Shown: positions 52,483 through 61,695, numbered from the stretch's first letter. The stretch: 64,000 bases of DNA from Herbidospora galbida (GCF_005233835.1 NZ_SZQA01000020.1:86077-150076); one strand, 5' to 3'. Translations and numbers: made by a program. Notes: generated from the sequence alone by a model not told the origin.

Positions 52483-53120
52483 CCGGCCACCTCGATCGTC
52501 CGGTCGGCCGCCGCGTCGATCAGCGCACGGTCGTGGGAGGTGAACAGCACGGCCACCCCGGCGGCCTTCTCCTTCTGGAGCTGGTCGGCCAGCCAGGCGC
52601 GGCCCGTCACGTCGAGCCGCTGCTCGGGTTCGTCGAGCAGCAGCAGCCGGCGCGGCCTGACCAGACAGGACGCCAGCCCGAGCCGGTGGCGCTGGCCGCT
52701 GGACAGGGTGATCGGGAGCTGGTCGGCGGCCCCTTCGAGGTCGAGGTCGCGCAGGGTGGCCGCCACCAGGCCGTCGGGGTCGTCGGCGCCGTGGGCCCAG
52801 GCGTAGAGGGTCAGGTGGTCGACGACCGACATGTCGGGGAAGTAGTCGACGTCGTCGAGCAGGCAGGCCATCGCCGCCCGCACGGCCGGGTCGGACTCGC
52901 GCAGGGGGACCCCGTCGAACTCGACCAGCCCCTCGTCGGCCTCCTCGACCCCGGCGACGCAGCGCAGCAGGGTCGTCTTGCCCGACCCGTTGGCCCCGAC
53001 GACCGCCACGGCCTCACCGGCCCGGAGCGAGAAGCCGACGTCGTTCAACACCGGCAGGCGGGAATAGGATTTATGCAGACCGGACACGCGCAGCAATGCT
53101 GATGGGGCCGTTGCGCTCAT
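52479..53120 (-). CDS. ABC transporter ATP-binding protein of the lanthipeptide locus
   Basis: The 213-residue ATPase has Walker A VGANGSGKTT (41-50), signature LSSGQRHRLGLA, Walker B RLLLLDEPEQRLD and the switch TSHD. Short length fits immunity/export ATPases of bacteriocin systems. It is the first gene of a two-gene operon running toward the precursor genes. The upstream 150 bp contain no other gene. Confidence 0.88.
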   Translation of the reverse strand: MSATAPSALLRVSGLHKSYSRLPVLNDVGFSLRAGEAVAVVGANGSGKTTLLRCVAGVEEADEGLVEFDGVPLRESDPAVRAAMACLLDDVDYFPDMSVVDHLTLYAWAHGADDPDGLVAATLRDLDLEGAADQLPITLSSGQRHRLGLASCLVRPRRLLLLDEPEQRLDVTGRAWLADQLQKEKAAGVAVLFTSHDRALIDAAADRTIEVAG

Positions 53121-53224
53121 CGGGGATTACGCTCCTCAATCGTCCGGAGATGTCGTATCGCTAATGTGCTCAATTGGCGTCGGCCAAGGCGATTGTAACC
53201 GAATAATGCGCCGGGAAATGAGCG

Positions 53225-53258
53225 AAGGGCCGCCCCGCGCGATCGCGGAACGGCCCTT
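53225..53258 (-). terminator. Terminator hairpin after the small membrane-protein gene
   Basis: AAGGGCCG and CGGCCCTT (53225-53232, 53251-53258) enclose an inner CCGCG-CGAT-CGCGG stem. It starts 12 bp beyond the stop of the 53271-53438 gene and may also limit read-through toward the ABC operon. Confidence 0.65.
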
Positions 53259-53270
53259 TACAAAGTCAGG

Positions 53271-53438
53271 TCACTTCCTGAGACTCCATGTGGTGCCGTA
53301 TCCACCCAGGTGCAGGGCCAGGAACACGGCGCCGGCGATGGTCAGCGTGGTGACGGTCAGGACCGCGCCGACGGCGTAGCCGCCGATCGCGAAGACGAGG
53401 GCGACGAGGAACAGGACAGCGGCGAGGAGAGCGAACAT
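53271..53438 (-). CDS. Small two-helix membrane protein
   Basis: The 55-residue protein is nearly all hydrophobic, with helices at about 3-22 and 25-45 and a short basic tail (WSLRK). GGAGG lies six bases before the ATG at 53438. I do not recognise the family. It could belong to the housekeeping block or serve the adjacent peptide locus. Confidence 0.65.
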   Translation of the reverse strand: MFALLAAVLFLVALVFAIGGYAVGAVLTVTTLTIAGAVFLALHLGGYGTTWSLRK

Positions 53439-53566
53439 CCGGACCTCCAGGGGCGGGGCTTGTACATAGCGGATTTCCGCCGCGTTACGCCCGGAATCTC
53501 CCCATGGGGATACGGTGCGCGAACGAACCACTACCCGCGCCTGACCGGCCGGTCAGTTCGCCGCTC

Positions 53567-56275
53567 TCACGTCAGCGACGAGTAGGCCACCACCCCGCGC
53601 CGCATGGCGTCGATCGCCTTCGTCGAGGTCTCGCGCACCTTGCTGCCCTTGGGCGCCGCGTCGCGCAACTGGCCCAGCAGGTCGAGCAGCTGCTTGATCC
53701 ACCGGACGAAGTCGCCCGCCGCCAGGTCGTTGTCAGTGAGCACCGCGTCGAGGGTGTGGCCCTTGGCCCACCGCCAGGCCGCCCACGCGAAGCTCATGTC
53801 GGGCTCGCGGGTGAACGACAGGTCGTGGTCCTGCTCGACGGCCTCCAGGTCGGCCCACAGCTTCACCATCGAGGCCAGGGCCTCTTTCGCCGCCCCGGCC
53901 GGGACGCGGGGGCTGCGGTTGTCGTCGGTCTGGCGGGATTCGTACACCAGGGAGGAGACGCAGGCGGCCAGTTCGGCCGGGTCGAGCTTCTCCCAGATGC
54001 CGCCGCGCAGGCACTCGGCGGTCAGCAGGTCGAGCTCGGTGTAGAGCTTGGCGAGGCGGCGGCCCTCGTCGGTGACGGTCTCGCCGTCGAGGTAGCCGAG
54101 CTGGTCGAGGATGCCGCAGACCCGGTCGAAGGTGCGGGCGATGACGTGGGAGCGGCCCTCGACGCGGCGGCGCAGGCCCTCGGTCTCGCGCAGCAGCTTG
54201 TAGTAGCGCTCGGCCCAGCGGGCGTGGTCTTCGCGCTCGTCGCAGCCGTGGCAGGGGTGCTGGCGCAGCTCGCGGCGCAGCCGCAGGATCTCGTCGTCTT
54301 CGGCCGCGTGGTCGCGGGCGCGCACCGGCTTGCCCAGGTCGACGTCGCCCAGCTTGGCGTGCATGGTGGCGACCAGGTTGGCCCGCTCCTTGGGGCTGCG
54401 GGCGTTGAAGTTGCGCGGCACCCGGATGCGCTCGACCGGCTCGACCGGCACCGGGAAGTCGGCCGGGGTCAGCTTCTTGACCTGCTTGCCGACCGTCAGC
54501 ACCAGCAGCGACGGGCCCTCGCCGCGCACGCTCACGCCCGGGTCGAGGACGACGGCCAGCCCGGCCCGGCGCCCGCCGGGGATCCGGATCACGTCGCCGA
54601 CCTTCAGCACCTCCAGGCTCTGCACCGCCTGCGCCCGCCGGGCCGCGCCGCGCTGCTTGGACAGCTCGGCCTCCCGGTCGGACAGCGCCCGGCGCAGCGC
54701 CGCGTATTCGGGGAAGTCGCCCAGGTGGCAGGTCATCGCCTCCTTGTAGCCCTGCAGCGCGTCTTCGTGCTTGCGCAGCTGGCGGGCCAGCCCGACGACC
54801 GCGCGGTCGGCCTGGAACTGGGCGAAGGAGTCTTCGAGCAGGGCGCGGGCGCGCTCGCGGCCGACCTGGCCGACCAGGTTCACGGCCATGTTGTAGGAGG
54901 GCCGGAAGCTCGACCGCAGCGGGTAGGTGCGGGTGCTGGCCAGGCCCGCGACGCCGATCGGGTCCATGCCCGGCTGGTAGACGACCACCGCGTGGCCCTC
55001 GACGTCGATGCCGCGGCGGCCGGCCCGGCCGGTGAGCTGGGTGTATTCGCCCGGGGTCAGGTCGGCGTGGGTCTCGCCGTTCCACTTGTCGAGCTTCTCG
55101 ATGACGACCGAGCGGGCCGGCATGTTGATGCCCAGCGCCAGCGTCTCGGTCGCGAAGACGGCCTTGACCAGGCCCTTGGTGAACAGCTCCTCGACGACCT
55201 CCTTGAAGGCCGGGAGCATGCCCGCGTGGTGGGCGGCCAGGCCGCGCTCCAGGCAGTCGCGGAAGTCGAGGTAGCCCAGCACCGCGAGGTCTTCGTCGGG
55301 CAGGTGGGCGGTGCGCTCGTCGACCAGCTGCCGGATCTCGTGGCGCTCCTCGTCGGTGGTGAGCCGCAGGCCGGCGTAGAGGCACTGCTTGACGGCGGCG
55401 TCGCAGCCCGCGCGGGAGAAGATGAACGTGATCGCCGGCAGCAGGCCCTCGGCGTCGAGGCGCTCGATGACCTGGGCGCGGTCGTGGGGGGTGCGCCGGG
55501 GGCGGTTGTAGCCGCGTTTGCCGCGCGCCTGGTTGAGCCGCTGCTCGTCGCGGGAGATGCGCATCAGGTTGGCGTTGATGCGGGTCGCGCCGTCTTCGCT
55601 GGCGAACAGGTCGTAGAGGCGGTTGCCGACCAGCATGTGCTGCCACAGCGGCACCGGGCGGTGCTCGTCGACGATCACCGTCGTGTCGCCCCGGACCGCG
55701 CCCAGCCACTCGCCGAACTCCTCGGCGTTGGAGACCGTGGCCGACAGGGCGACCACGCGCACCGACTCGGGCAAGTGGATGATCACCTCTTCCCAGACGG
55801 CGCCCCGGAAGCGGTCGGCGAGGTAGTGGACCTCGTCCATGACCACGTAGCCGAGGCCGCTCAGGGTCTGGGAGCCCGCGTAGAGCATGTTGCGCAGGAC
55901 CTCGGTCGTCATGATGACGATCGGGGCGTCGCCGTTGACGCTGTTGTCACCCGTCAGCAGACCCACGTTCTTGGCGCCGTAGCGCCGCACCAGGTCGTTG
56001 AACTTCTGGTTCGACAGCGCCTTGATGGGCGTCGTGTAGAAGCACTTGCGGCCCTGCTCCAGGGCCAGATGGACGGCGAACTCGCCGACCACGGTCTTCC
56101 CCGACCCGGTCGGGGCCGCCACCAGCACGCCGTCTCCGGCCTCCAGTGCCTGGCAGGCGTCGAGCTGGAACTCGTCGAGCTCGAAGTCGTACAACCCGCG
56201 GAACGAGGTGAGCGCAGGGCCCGACTCGGTCTGCTGGTCACGGAAGGCGGCGTAGCGTTCCGCAGGCGTGCTCAT
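53567..56275 (-). CDS. helY: DEAD/DEAH-box RNA helicase, Ski2/Mtr4-like (HelY)
   Basis: The 902-residue helicase has Walker A APTGSGKT (54-61), DEVH box (147-150), SAT motif (VVALSATVSN), QLTGRAGRRGID motif VI, and a C-terminal Mtr4/DOB1-like helical region with CHGCDEREDHARW. It is the actinobacterial HelY, probably an RNA remodelling enzyme. A long open frame on the opposite strand is a codon-bias shadow. Confidence 0.94.
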   Translation of the reverse strand: MSTPAERYAAFRDQQTESGPALTSFRGLYDFELDEFQLDACQALEAGDGVLVAAPTGSGKTVVGEFAVHLALEQGRKCFYTTPIKALSNQKFNDLVRRYGAKNVGLLTGDNSVNGDAPIVIMTTEVLRNMLYAGSQTLSGLGYVVMDEVHYLADRFRGAVWEEVIIHLPESVRVVALSATVSNAEEFGEWLGAVRGDTTVIVDEHRPVPLWQHMLVGNRLYDLFASEDGATRINANLMRISRDEQRLNQARGKRGYNRPRRTPHDRAQVIERLDAEGLLPAITFIFSRAGCDAAVKQCLYAGLRLTTDEERHEIRQLVDERTAHLPDEDLAVLGYLDFRDCLERGLAAHHAGMLPAFKEVVEELFTKGLVKAVFATETLALGINMPARSVVIEKLDKWNGETHADLTPGEYTQLTGRAGRRGIDVEGHAVVVYQPGMDPIGVAGLASTRTYPLRSSFRPSYNMAVNLVGQVGRERARALLEDSFAQFQADRAVVGLARQLRKHEDALQGYKEAMTCHLGDFPEYAALRRALSDREAELSKQRGAARRAQAVQSLEVLKVGDVIRIPGGRRAGLAVVLDPGVSVRGEGPSLLVLTVGKQVKKLTPADFPVPVEPVERIRVPRNFNARSPKERANLVATMHAKLGDVDLGKPVRARDHAAEDDEILRLRRELRQHPCHGCDEREDHARWAERYYKLLRETEGLRRRVEGRSHVIARTFDRVCGILDQLGYLDGETVTDEGRRLAKLYTELDLLTAECLRGGIWEKLDPAELAACVSSLVYESRQTDDNRSPRVPAGAAKEALASMVKLWADLEAVEQDHDLSFTREPDMSFAWAAWRWAKGHTLDAVLTDNDLAAGDFVRWIKQLLDLLGQLRDAAPKGSKVRETSTKAIDAMRRGVVAYSSLT

Positions 56276-56300
56276 GCCGTCAACCCTACCGATATTCCTG

Positions 56301-57155
56301 TTACGGCCGTGTCATCACCGTCAGCGCACCGGCACGGGCCGTGCAGGTCAGTGGCGTCGGTCCGGCGCGTTCCCCGTCGGCGTAGGCGATCACGCCGGGT
56401 GCCTCCAGGGTCACGGAAGCGGCACGGTGGATCTCCACGGCCGGGTGTTTCGCATGGGTGCCCAGGAAGACGCGGGGAAAGGCCCGCAGGAAGGCGGCCG
56501 TCGGCAGCGCCTTGAGGATCACCACGTCGAGCAGCCCGTCGTCGGGCACGGCGGTGGGACAGATCTTCATTCCGTTCCCGTACGACCGGGTGTTCCCCAC
56601 GGCCACCAGCATCGCGTCGAGCTCCAGGGCGGGGTGGTGGTCGAGGGTGACGCGGAAGGGGATCGGGCGGAACTCCCGGAGCTCCCTGAGCACGGCGGTG
56701 ACATAGCGGGCCGGGCCCGTCATCGCGTTGGCACGCTCGTTGACGCGGGAGTCGAACCCGCAGGCCAGCACCCCGGCGAACCACCGGTCGCCCACGGTGG
56801 CGGCGTCGATGAGGCGGGGCACTCCCCCGGCGACCAGGTCGGCGGCGGCTAACGGGTCACGCGGGATGCCGAGGTCGGCGGCGATGTCGTTGCCGGTGCC
56901 CATGGGGATGATCGCGAGCGGGACGCCCGTGCCGGCCACCGCCTGGACGGCCAGGTGCACGAGGCCGTCACCCCCGCACGCGACCACCACCGGAGGCCGT
57001 TTCCGCACGGCGGCGCGGGCCCGTTCGAGGGTGTCGCCCGCCGACGCGCCCGAGATCACCTCGTGATCGCCCAGCCGGCTCAGCACCGGGCCGAGGCGGC
57101 GGGCCGCCCGGCCGCCTCCGGCGGCCGGGTTCACCAGGACGACGGGCCGGCTCAC
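56301..57155 (-). CDS. Diacylglycerol kinase family lipid kinase
   Basis: The 284-residue enzyme has the DagK catalytic domain: VNPAAGGG near the N-terminus, ACGGDGLVH, and IIPMGTGNDIAADLGIP, with C-terminal beta-sandwich segments (GNTRSYGNGMKICPTAVPDDGLLDVVIL). It phosphorylates diacylglycerol or a related lipid. GTG at 57155 overlaps the TatC stop by GTGA. Confidence 0.92.
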   Translation of the reverse strand: MSRPVVLVNPAAGGGRAARRLGPVLSRLGDHEVISGASAGDTLERARAAVRKRPPVVVACGGDGLVHLAVQAVAGTGVPLAIIPMGTGNDIAADLGIPRDPLAAADLVAGGVPRLIDAATVGDRWFAGVLACGFDSRVNERANAMTGPARYVTAVLRELREFRPIPFRVTLDHHPALELDAMLVAVGNTRSYGNGMKICPTAVPDDGLLDVVILKALPTAAFLRAFPRVFLGTHAKHPAVEIHRAASVTLEAPGVIAYADGERAGPTPLTCTARAGALTVMTRP

Positions 57156-58006
57156 TCGGCCGGGGTTCCGTCGAGCTCCTCTTCGATCTGCCGGGCCTTG
57201 AGGGCCGCGGCGGCGTCGGCGCGCTTGTCGTGGAAGTACATGAAGCCTTCGGCGACGAAGAACAACGCGATCATCGGCAGCGCGAGCGCCAGCATCGTGA
57301 ACGGGTCTTGGCTCGGGGTCGCGACGGCCGAGAAGACGAAGAACCCGAAGATCACCATGCGCTGGTGCTTGGCCACGGTCTCGTAGCGGACCACGCCGAT
57401 CAGGTTCAGGAAGACCAGCAGCAGCGGCAGCAGGAACGACACGCCGAAGATCAGCAGCATCATCATCAGGAACGTGAGGTATTCGTTCACGTCGATGAGC
57501 GGCACCGAGTTCTCGGGCACGAACCCCAGCAGCAGCGACAGGCCCTTGTCCATCGTCAGGTAGGCGAGCGTCGCGCCGGCCAGGAACAGCGGCAGGGCCA
57601 GGCCGAGGAAGGTGTAGCTGTAGCGCTTCTCGTTGCGGTAGAGACCCGGCGTCACGAACGCCCAGATCTGGTAGATCCACAGCGGCGAGGCCACCACGAT
57701 GCCGAAGATGAAGGCCACCTTCAGGTTGATGAAGAGGCCGCCGGTGACACTGTTGACCACCAGGCTGCACTCTTTGCCGCCGCCGAGCCGGTAGGCGTCG
57801 GGCAGCCGGCAGAACGGCCCGGTCATGAAATCCCAGATCGGGTCGAAGAAGACCAGACCCACGATCGTCGCGAGCACGACGCCGATGATCATCTTGAACA
57901 GGCGGTTCCGCAGCTCGCGAAGGTGGTCCATGAGCGACATGCGCCCATCGGGATCGTCCGCCGCGGCCGAGGGCTTCGGCGTCGACGACCTCTTCAACAG
58001 GGCCAT
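57152..58006 (-). CDS. tatC: Sec-independent translocase subunit TatC
   Basis: The 284-residue protein has six membrane helices and TatC signatures: MSLMDHLRELRNRLFK, the Glu/Pro-rich SPLWIYQIWAFVTPGLYRNEK region, and FGVSFLLPLLLVFL. The helix-5/6 loop reads SAVATPSQDPFTMLALALPM. TatC recognises twin-arginine signals such as that of the multicopper oxidase at 3.1-4.5 kb. The N-terminal 20 residues are a polar extension. Confidence 0.96.
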   Translation of the reverse strand: MALLKRSSTPKPSAAADDPDGRMSLMDHLRELRNRLFKMIIGVVLATIVGLVFFDPIWDFMTGPFCRLPDAYRLGGGKECSLVVNSVTGGLFINLKVAFIFGIVVASPLWIYQIWAFVTPGLYRNEKRYSYTFLGLALPLFLAGATLAYLTMDKGLSLLLGFVPENSVPLIDVNEYLTFLMMMLLIFGVSFLLPLLLVFLNLIGVVRYETVAKHQRMVIFGFFVFSAVATPSQDPFTMLALALPMIALFFVAEGFMYFHDKRADAAAALKARQIEEELDGTPAE

Positions 58007-58041
58007 CCCATGATCCTGTCTCGAAAGAAGGTGCGGCGGGT

Positions 58042-58386
58042 TCAGTTCTGCTTGTCGGACGGCTGCGCGGCCGGCTGCGAGGTGGCGCGGAGCTTCGCGT
58101 TCTCCTCTTCGAGCTGGCGCAGCCGGTCTTCGACCGAGGGCGTCGGCGTCGCGGGCGGGATCTGCGCCGGCGGCACCGGAGCGGCCTGCGGGGTCACGGT
58201 CTCAGCCTGCGCCTGCACCACGGTGGACTTGTCGTCGTCCTCCTCGCGGAGCTTCTGCGTCTCCTTCTTGAACAGGCGCAGCGACTGGCCCAGGGCACGA
58301 GCCGTGTCGGGGAGCTTCTTGGCGCCGAACAGCAGGATGATGATGAGCCCGATGATGATCAGCTCAGTGGGTCCCAGGCTTCCCAT
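58042..58386 (-). CDS. tatA: Tat pore component TatA
   Basis: The 114-residue protein has the TatA N-terminus (LGPTELIIIGLIIILLFGAKKLPDTARALGQSLRLFKKE), an amphipathic helix, and a Pro/Gln-rich C-terminal tail that ends in a short coiled coil (EDRLRQLEEENAKL). It works with TatC encoded 35 bp downstream. Confidence 0.95.
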   Translation of the reverse strand: MGSLGPTELIIIGLIIILLFGAKKLPDTARALGQSLRLFKKETQKLREEDDDKSTVVQAQAETVTPQAAPVPPAQIPPATPTPSVEDRLRQLEEENAKLRATSQPAAQPSDKQN

Positions 58387-58452
58387 GACACGTCCTTAAG
58401 GGGCGGGTGATGCACGTCCTTGCCCGATCGTACGCTGCGATCGCAGTGCTCA

Positions 58453-58602
58453 TCACCCTTCAGGGGGACGAATCGGGTCCATTCGGCTCTTGGCCCGCTC
58501 GATTTCGGCCCCCAGTCCCCGGGCCGCAATGAAGACCCGAACGGCCAGAAACCCCACCAGGAGCAGCCCCGCCGCCCCGAGACCGACCAGTAACCAGATC
58601 AC
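58453..58602 (-). CDS. 49-residue single-helix membrane protein
   Basis: GTG at 58602, preceded by AGAGGGAAG, opens a 49-codon frame: a Leu/Gly/Val helix (about 2-24), then a basic amphipathic stretch (AARGLGAEIERAKSRM). It lies between pafC and tatA, close to where other actinobacteria carry similar tiny genes, by recollection. Function unknown. Confidence 0.65.
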   Translation of the reverse strand: MIWLLVGLGAAGLLLVGFLAVRVFIAARGLGAEIERAKSRMDPIRPPEG

Positions 58603-58692
58603 GGACTTCCCTCTTGATCAGCCGAAACCATCGTCACCCGGCCGCCACGATTCCTTCACCGCCGGCGGCCGGGACGGCCCGGCGGCGGTGAT

Positions 58693-59643
58693 TCACAGGC
58701 TGCCCTCGTAGTTGGCCAGGGTCCGCTTCGCCGTCTCGGCGACCCGCTCGGCCAGACTCTCGGGGCGGACGACCCGGCCCGAGTCGCCCAGGCGCAGGGC
58801 CAGGCGCACCAGCCAGCCCTGGTCGCGGGCCCGCAGGGCGACGCGCTGGCGGCCCTCACCGAGCTCCTCGACCTCCTCGACCGGGTAGTACTCGGAGATC
58901 CAGCGCCCCGACGGGGTGACCTCGAGCTCGACCAGTTCGTCGGTGTCGGAGGGGCGGAAGACGCCCTGGGTGACGTCCATCGGCTCGGCCTCGGCGGGCG
59001 GGTCGGCCGGGACATCGAGGACGGCGACCTCCTGGATCCGGTCGACCCGGAACATCCGCATCGCCTCGGCCCGGTAGCACCAGCCCTCGAGGTAGTGACG
59101 CCCGTCGACCAGGACGACCCGCAGCGGGTCGACCTCGCGGGGGGCGACCTCGTCGCGGCCGGGGGTGTAGTAGACGAGCGAGAGGCGGCGCTTGCGGCGG
59201 GCGGCGTCGGTGACGGTCGCCAGCGCGCCCGGGGCGGCCTCGACCTCGACGGTGACCTGGGTGCTGACGGCGGCCGCGCCGTCGCCGGCGGCCTGCTCCA
59301 GCTTGGCCACGACCCGGCCCAGGACCTCGCCGCCGGCGAACTCGGGCAGCTCGCCGAGCATCCGGAGCGCCACCAGAAGCGCGCTGGCCTCGTCGACGCC
59401 CAACTTCAGCGGCCGGGCGATCGTGTCGGCGTTGTCGATGAGGATCTCGCCGCCGTCCCAGGAGACGTCGATCAGGTCGCCGGGGGTGTGGCCGGGCAGG
59501 CCGCACATCCAGACCAGCTGGAGGTCGTCGATGAGCTGCTTCTCGTTGAGCCCGAACACCTTGGCGACCTCGGGCACCGAGGCGCCGGGGTGGGACATCA
59601 GGTAGGGCACGAGGGCGAGCAGCCGGGGCAGCCGGTCGTTCAA
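58693..59643 (-). CDS. pafC: PafC-like WYL-domain transcriptional regulator
   Basis: The 316-residue protein has an N-terminal winged helix (ALVPYLMSHPGASVPEVAKVFGLNEKQLIDDL) and a WYL domain (YYTPGRDEVAPREVDPLRVVLVDGRHYLEGWCYRAEAMRMFRVDRI). With PafB it forms the DNA-damage-responsive PafBC activator of mycobacteria. The TTG start overlaps the pafB stop by TTGA. Confidence 0.92.
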   Translation of the reverse strand: MNDRLPRLLALVPYLMSHPGASVPEVAKVFGLNEKQLIDDLQLVWMCGLPGHTPGDLIDVSWDGGEILIDNADTIARPLKLGVDEASALLVALRMLGELPEFAGGEVLGRVVAKLEQAAGDGAAAVSTQVTVEVEAAPGALATVTDAARRKRRLSLVYYTPGRDEVAPREVDPLRVVLVDGRHYLEGWCYRAEAMRMFRVDRIQEVAVLDVPADPPAEAEPMDVTQGVFRPSDTDELVELEVTPSGRWISEYYPVEEVEELGEGRQRVALRARDQGWLVRLALRLGDSGRVVRPESLAERVAETAKRTLANYEGSL

Positions 59644-60584
59644 TGGAGTGCACCCTTCAGACGGCGGAGCACGGCCTCGCGGGCGTCGGGCGGGCCGTCG
59701 ATCACCGCGTCGGGCCCCAGGCTGGCCAGCCAGCCCGCGAGCCGCTCGGGGTCGGTGAAGACGATGTCGGCCTCGTCCCACTCGGCGCCGGGCCGCACCT
59801 CACGGGCGAGGTGACGCAGGCCCTGGCAGGTGCCGGGGCGCACGCGCACCGTGGCGGTCCGTTCGGGGCCGGGGTCCTCCCCCGCGTACGCCACCAGCGC
59901 CCGCAGGTCGGCGCCCTCGGGCACCTCGACGCTCCCCGGCCGCCCGGTGGGCGTGACGTCACCGGTGATCCGGCTGAGCCGGAAGACGCGGGTGCCGTCA
60001 CGCGTGCGGTCGTGGCCGACGACGTACCAGCGGCCGCGGCGCGAGAGCACGCCCCACGGCTCGACCACACGCTTCAGGACCGTCTCGCTGCCCGCGGAAC
60101 GGTAGTGGAAGGTGACGGCCCGGCGGTCGCGGACCGCCTCCCACAGCGGGGTGAAGGCCGCGTCGCGGGTGTCGACCCGCAGCTCCAGGGGCCCTTCGGC
60201 CAGGTCGGTCTCGACCCCGCCGGCCTTCAGCTTGAGCATCGCGCCCCCGGCCGCCTCGGCGAGGCTGGCCCGCTGCCAGACCTGCGCGGCCAGGCCGAGC
60301 ACGGCGGCCTCGTCGGGCTCCAGGGTGATCTCGGGCAGCTCGTAGGACTGCTTGACGATGCGATAGCCCGGGTCGTCCTCCCACGGGTCCTTCTGGACCT
60401 CGATCGGGATGCCGATCTCGCGGAGCTCGTTCTTGTCCCGCTCGAACATCCGCTGGAAGGCCTCGTCGTTGACCGGGTCGTACCCGGGGACCGCGAAGCG
60501 GATCTGCTCCGCACTCAGCGGACGCCGGGTCGACAGCAGGCAGATCACCAGATTCAGCAACCGTTCCGTCTTCCGCCGCGACAT
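59640..60584 (-). CDS. pafB: PafB-like WYL-domain transcriptional regulator
   Basis: The 314-residue protein has an HTH (RKTERLLNLVICLLSTRRPLSAEQIRFAVPGY) and a WYL domain (AVTFHYRSAGSETVLKRVVEPWGVLSRRGRWYVVGHDRTR). It is the first gene of the pafBC pair, divergent from the DUF3866 gene over 37 bp. In relatives these lie beside the proteasome accessory genes, which are probably just beyond the right edge. Confidence 0.93.
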   Translation of the reverse strand: MSRRKTERLLNLVICLLSTRRPLSAEQIRFAVPGYDPVNDEAFQRMFERDKNELREIGIPIEVQKDPWEDDPGYRIVKQSYELPEITLEPDEAAVLGLAAQVWQRASLAEAAGGAMLKLKAGGVETDLAEGPLELRVDTRDAAFTPLWEAVRDRRAVTFHYRSAGSETVLKRVVEPWGVLSRRGRWYVVGHDRTRDGTRVFRLSRITGDVTPTGRPGSVEVPEGADLRALVAYAGEDPGPERTATVRVRPGTCQGLRHLAREVRPGAEWDEADIVFTDPERLAGWLASLGPDAVIDGPPDAREAVLRRLKGALH

Positions 60585-60621
60585 CGGCCCTCCTTCCTGA
60601 CTCGAACGCTACCCTTTTCCG

Positions 60622-61695
60622 GTGATCAGATGGCGCAGGGGCGAGGTCCGTGAGATCAGGCGCGAATGGCCCGGCGCGCTCGAGATCGAGGTCGCCGTCG
60701 ACGACGGCGCCCGATGCCGGGCGCTGGCCTATCCGCCGCTGGTGGGCCGCCCCGAGCCCGGCGACACGGTGCTGCTGAACACGACCGCCCTCGCCATGGG
60801 CCTCGGTACGGGAGGTTACGCCATGGTGGTGGCGATTCCTGACCGTTTGCCACAAGATCCCTCAGGGCCGGGGCATCTCGTCAAGGCCCGCTACACCCCC
60901 TTGCAGGCCACGGTTCTGGGCGCCGACGAACAGGACTCCCCGCATCACGAGGTTCTCCGCGAGGCGGACTCCCTCGACGGGATGCCCGTCGTGGTCGCCG
61001 ACCTGCACTCCGCGCTGCCCGCGATCCTCTGCGGCCTCTATCTGGAGCGCCCGGCGGCCCGGGTCGCCTACGTGATGCTCGACGGCGGCGCGCTCCCGGC
61101 GTGGTTCTCGATGGCGTGCGCGAAGCTCCGCGACATCGGCTGGTTGACAGGCGTTGTCACGGTCGGCCAGTCGTTCGGGGGCGATCTGGAGGCGGTGACG
61201 ACCCACACGGGGCTGCTGGCCGCCCGCCACATCCTGCACGCCGACCTGACGATCGTGGCCCAGGGCCCGGGGAACCTGGGCACCGGCACGAAGTGGGGCT
61301 TCTCGGGCGTCTCGTCGGGCGAGGCGATCAACGCAGCCGGTGTCCTGAACGGCCGCCCGGTGGCCGCCCTGCGCGTCAGCGAGGGCGACCTCCGCGAGCG
61401 GCACATCGGCGTCTCCCACCACAGCCTGACCGCCTACGGCCGCGTCGCCCTGACCCGCGCCGACGTCGTCGTCCCGGAGCTGGGCGGCGAGTTCGGCGCC
61501 CGCGTCGAACGCCAGGCCGAGCCTCTGGGCGAGCGCCACAACCTGGTGAAAGTCCAGGTCGACGGCCTGTACGACGCCCTCCGGGCCTCCCCCGTCGGGC
61601 TGTCGACCATGGGCCGCAAACTCGACCAGGACCTGGCCTACTTCCTCACCTCGGCCGCGGCCGGCCGCCACGCCGCCACCCTCCTGCCCGCCTGA
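60622..61695 (+). CDS. DUF3866 family protein
   Basis: The 357-residue protein matches DUF3866, an actinobacterial family of unknown function. Segments include NTTALAMGLGTGGYAMVVA near the start and GPGNLGTGTKWGFSGVSSGEAIN in the middle. It is soluble, with several His/Asp/Gly motifs (VADLHSALPAI) but no clear catalytic signature. GTG is the start. The spacer to 61932 holds only a GCCGCCGATCGGCGGC palindrome (61761-61776), a possible terminator core. Confidence 0.85.
   Translation: MIRWRRGEVREIRREWPGALEIEVAVDDGARCRALAYPPLVGRPEPGDTVLLNTTALAMGLGTGGYAMVVAIPDRLPQDPSGPGHLVKARYTPLQATVLGADEQDSPHHEVLREADSLDGMPVVVADLHSALPAILCGLYLERPAARVAYVMLDGGALPAWFSMACAKLRDIGWLTGVVTVGQSFGGDLEAVTTHTGLLAARHILHADLTIVAQGPGNLGTGTKWGFSGVSSGEAINAAGVLNGRPVAALRVSEGDLRERHIGVSHHSLTAYGRVALTRADVVVPELGGEFGARVERQAEPLGERHNLVKVQVDGLYDALRASPVGLSTMGRKLDQDLAYFLTSAAAGRHAATLLPA

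Noticed and set aside
53504..56515. A 1003-codon open frame on the plus strand opposite helY
   Set aside because: Its composition is that of an antisense shadow and the minus frame has a full set of helicase motifs.
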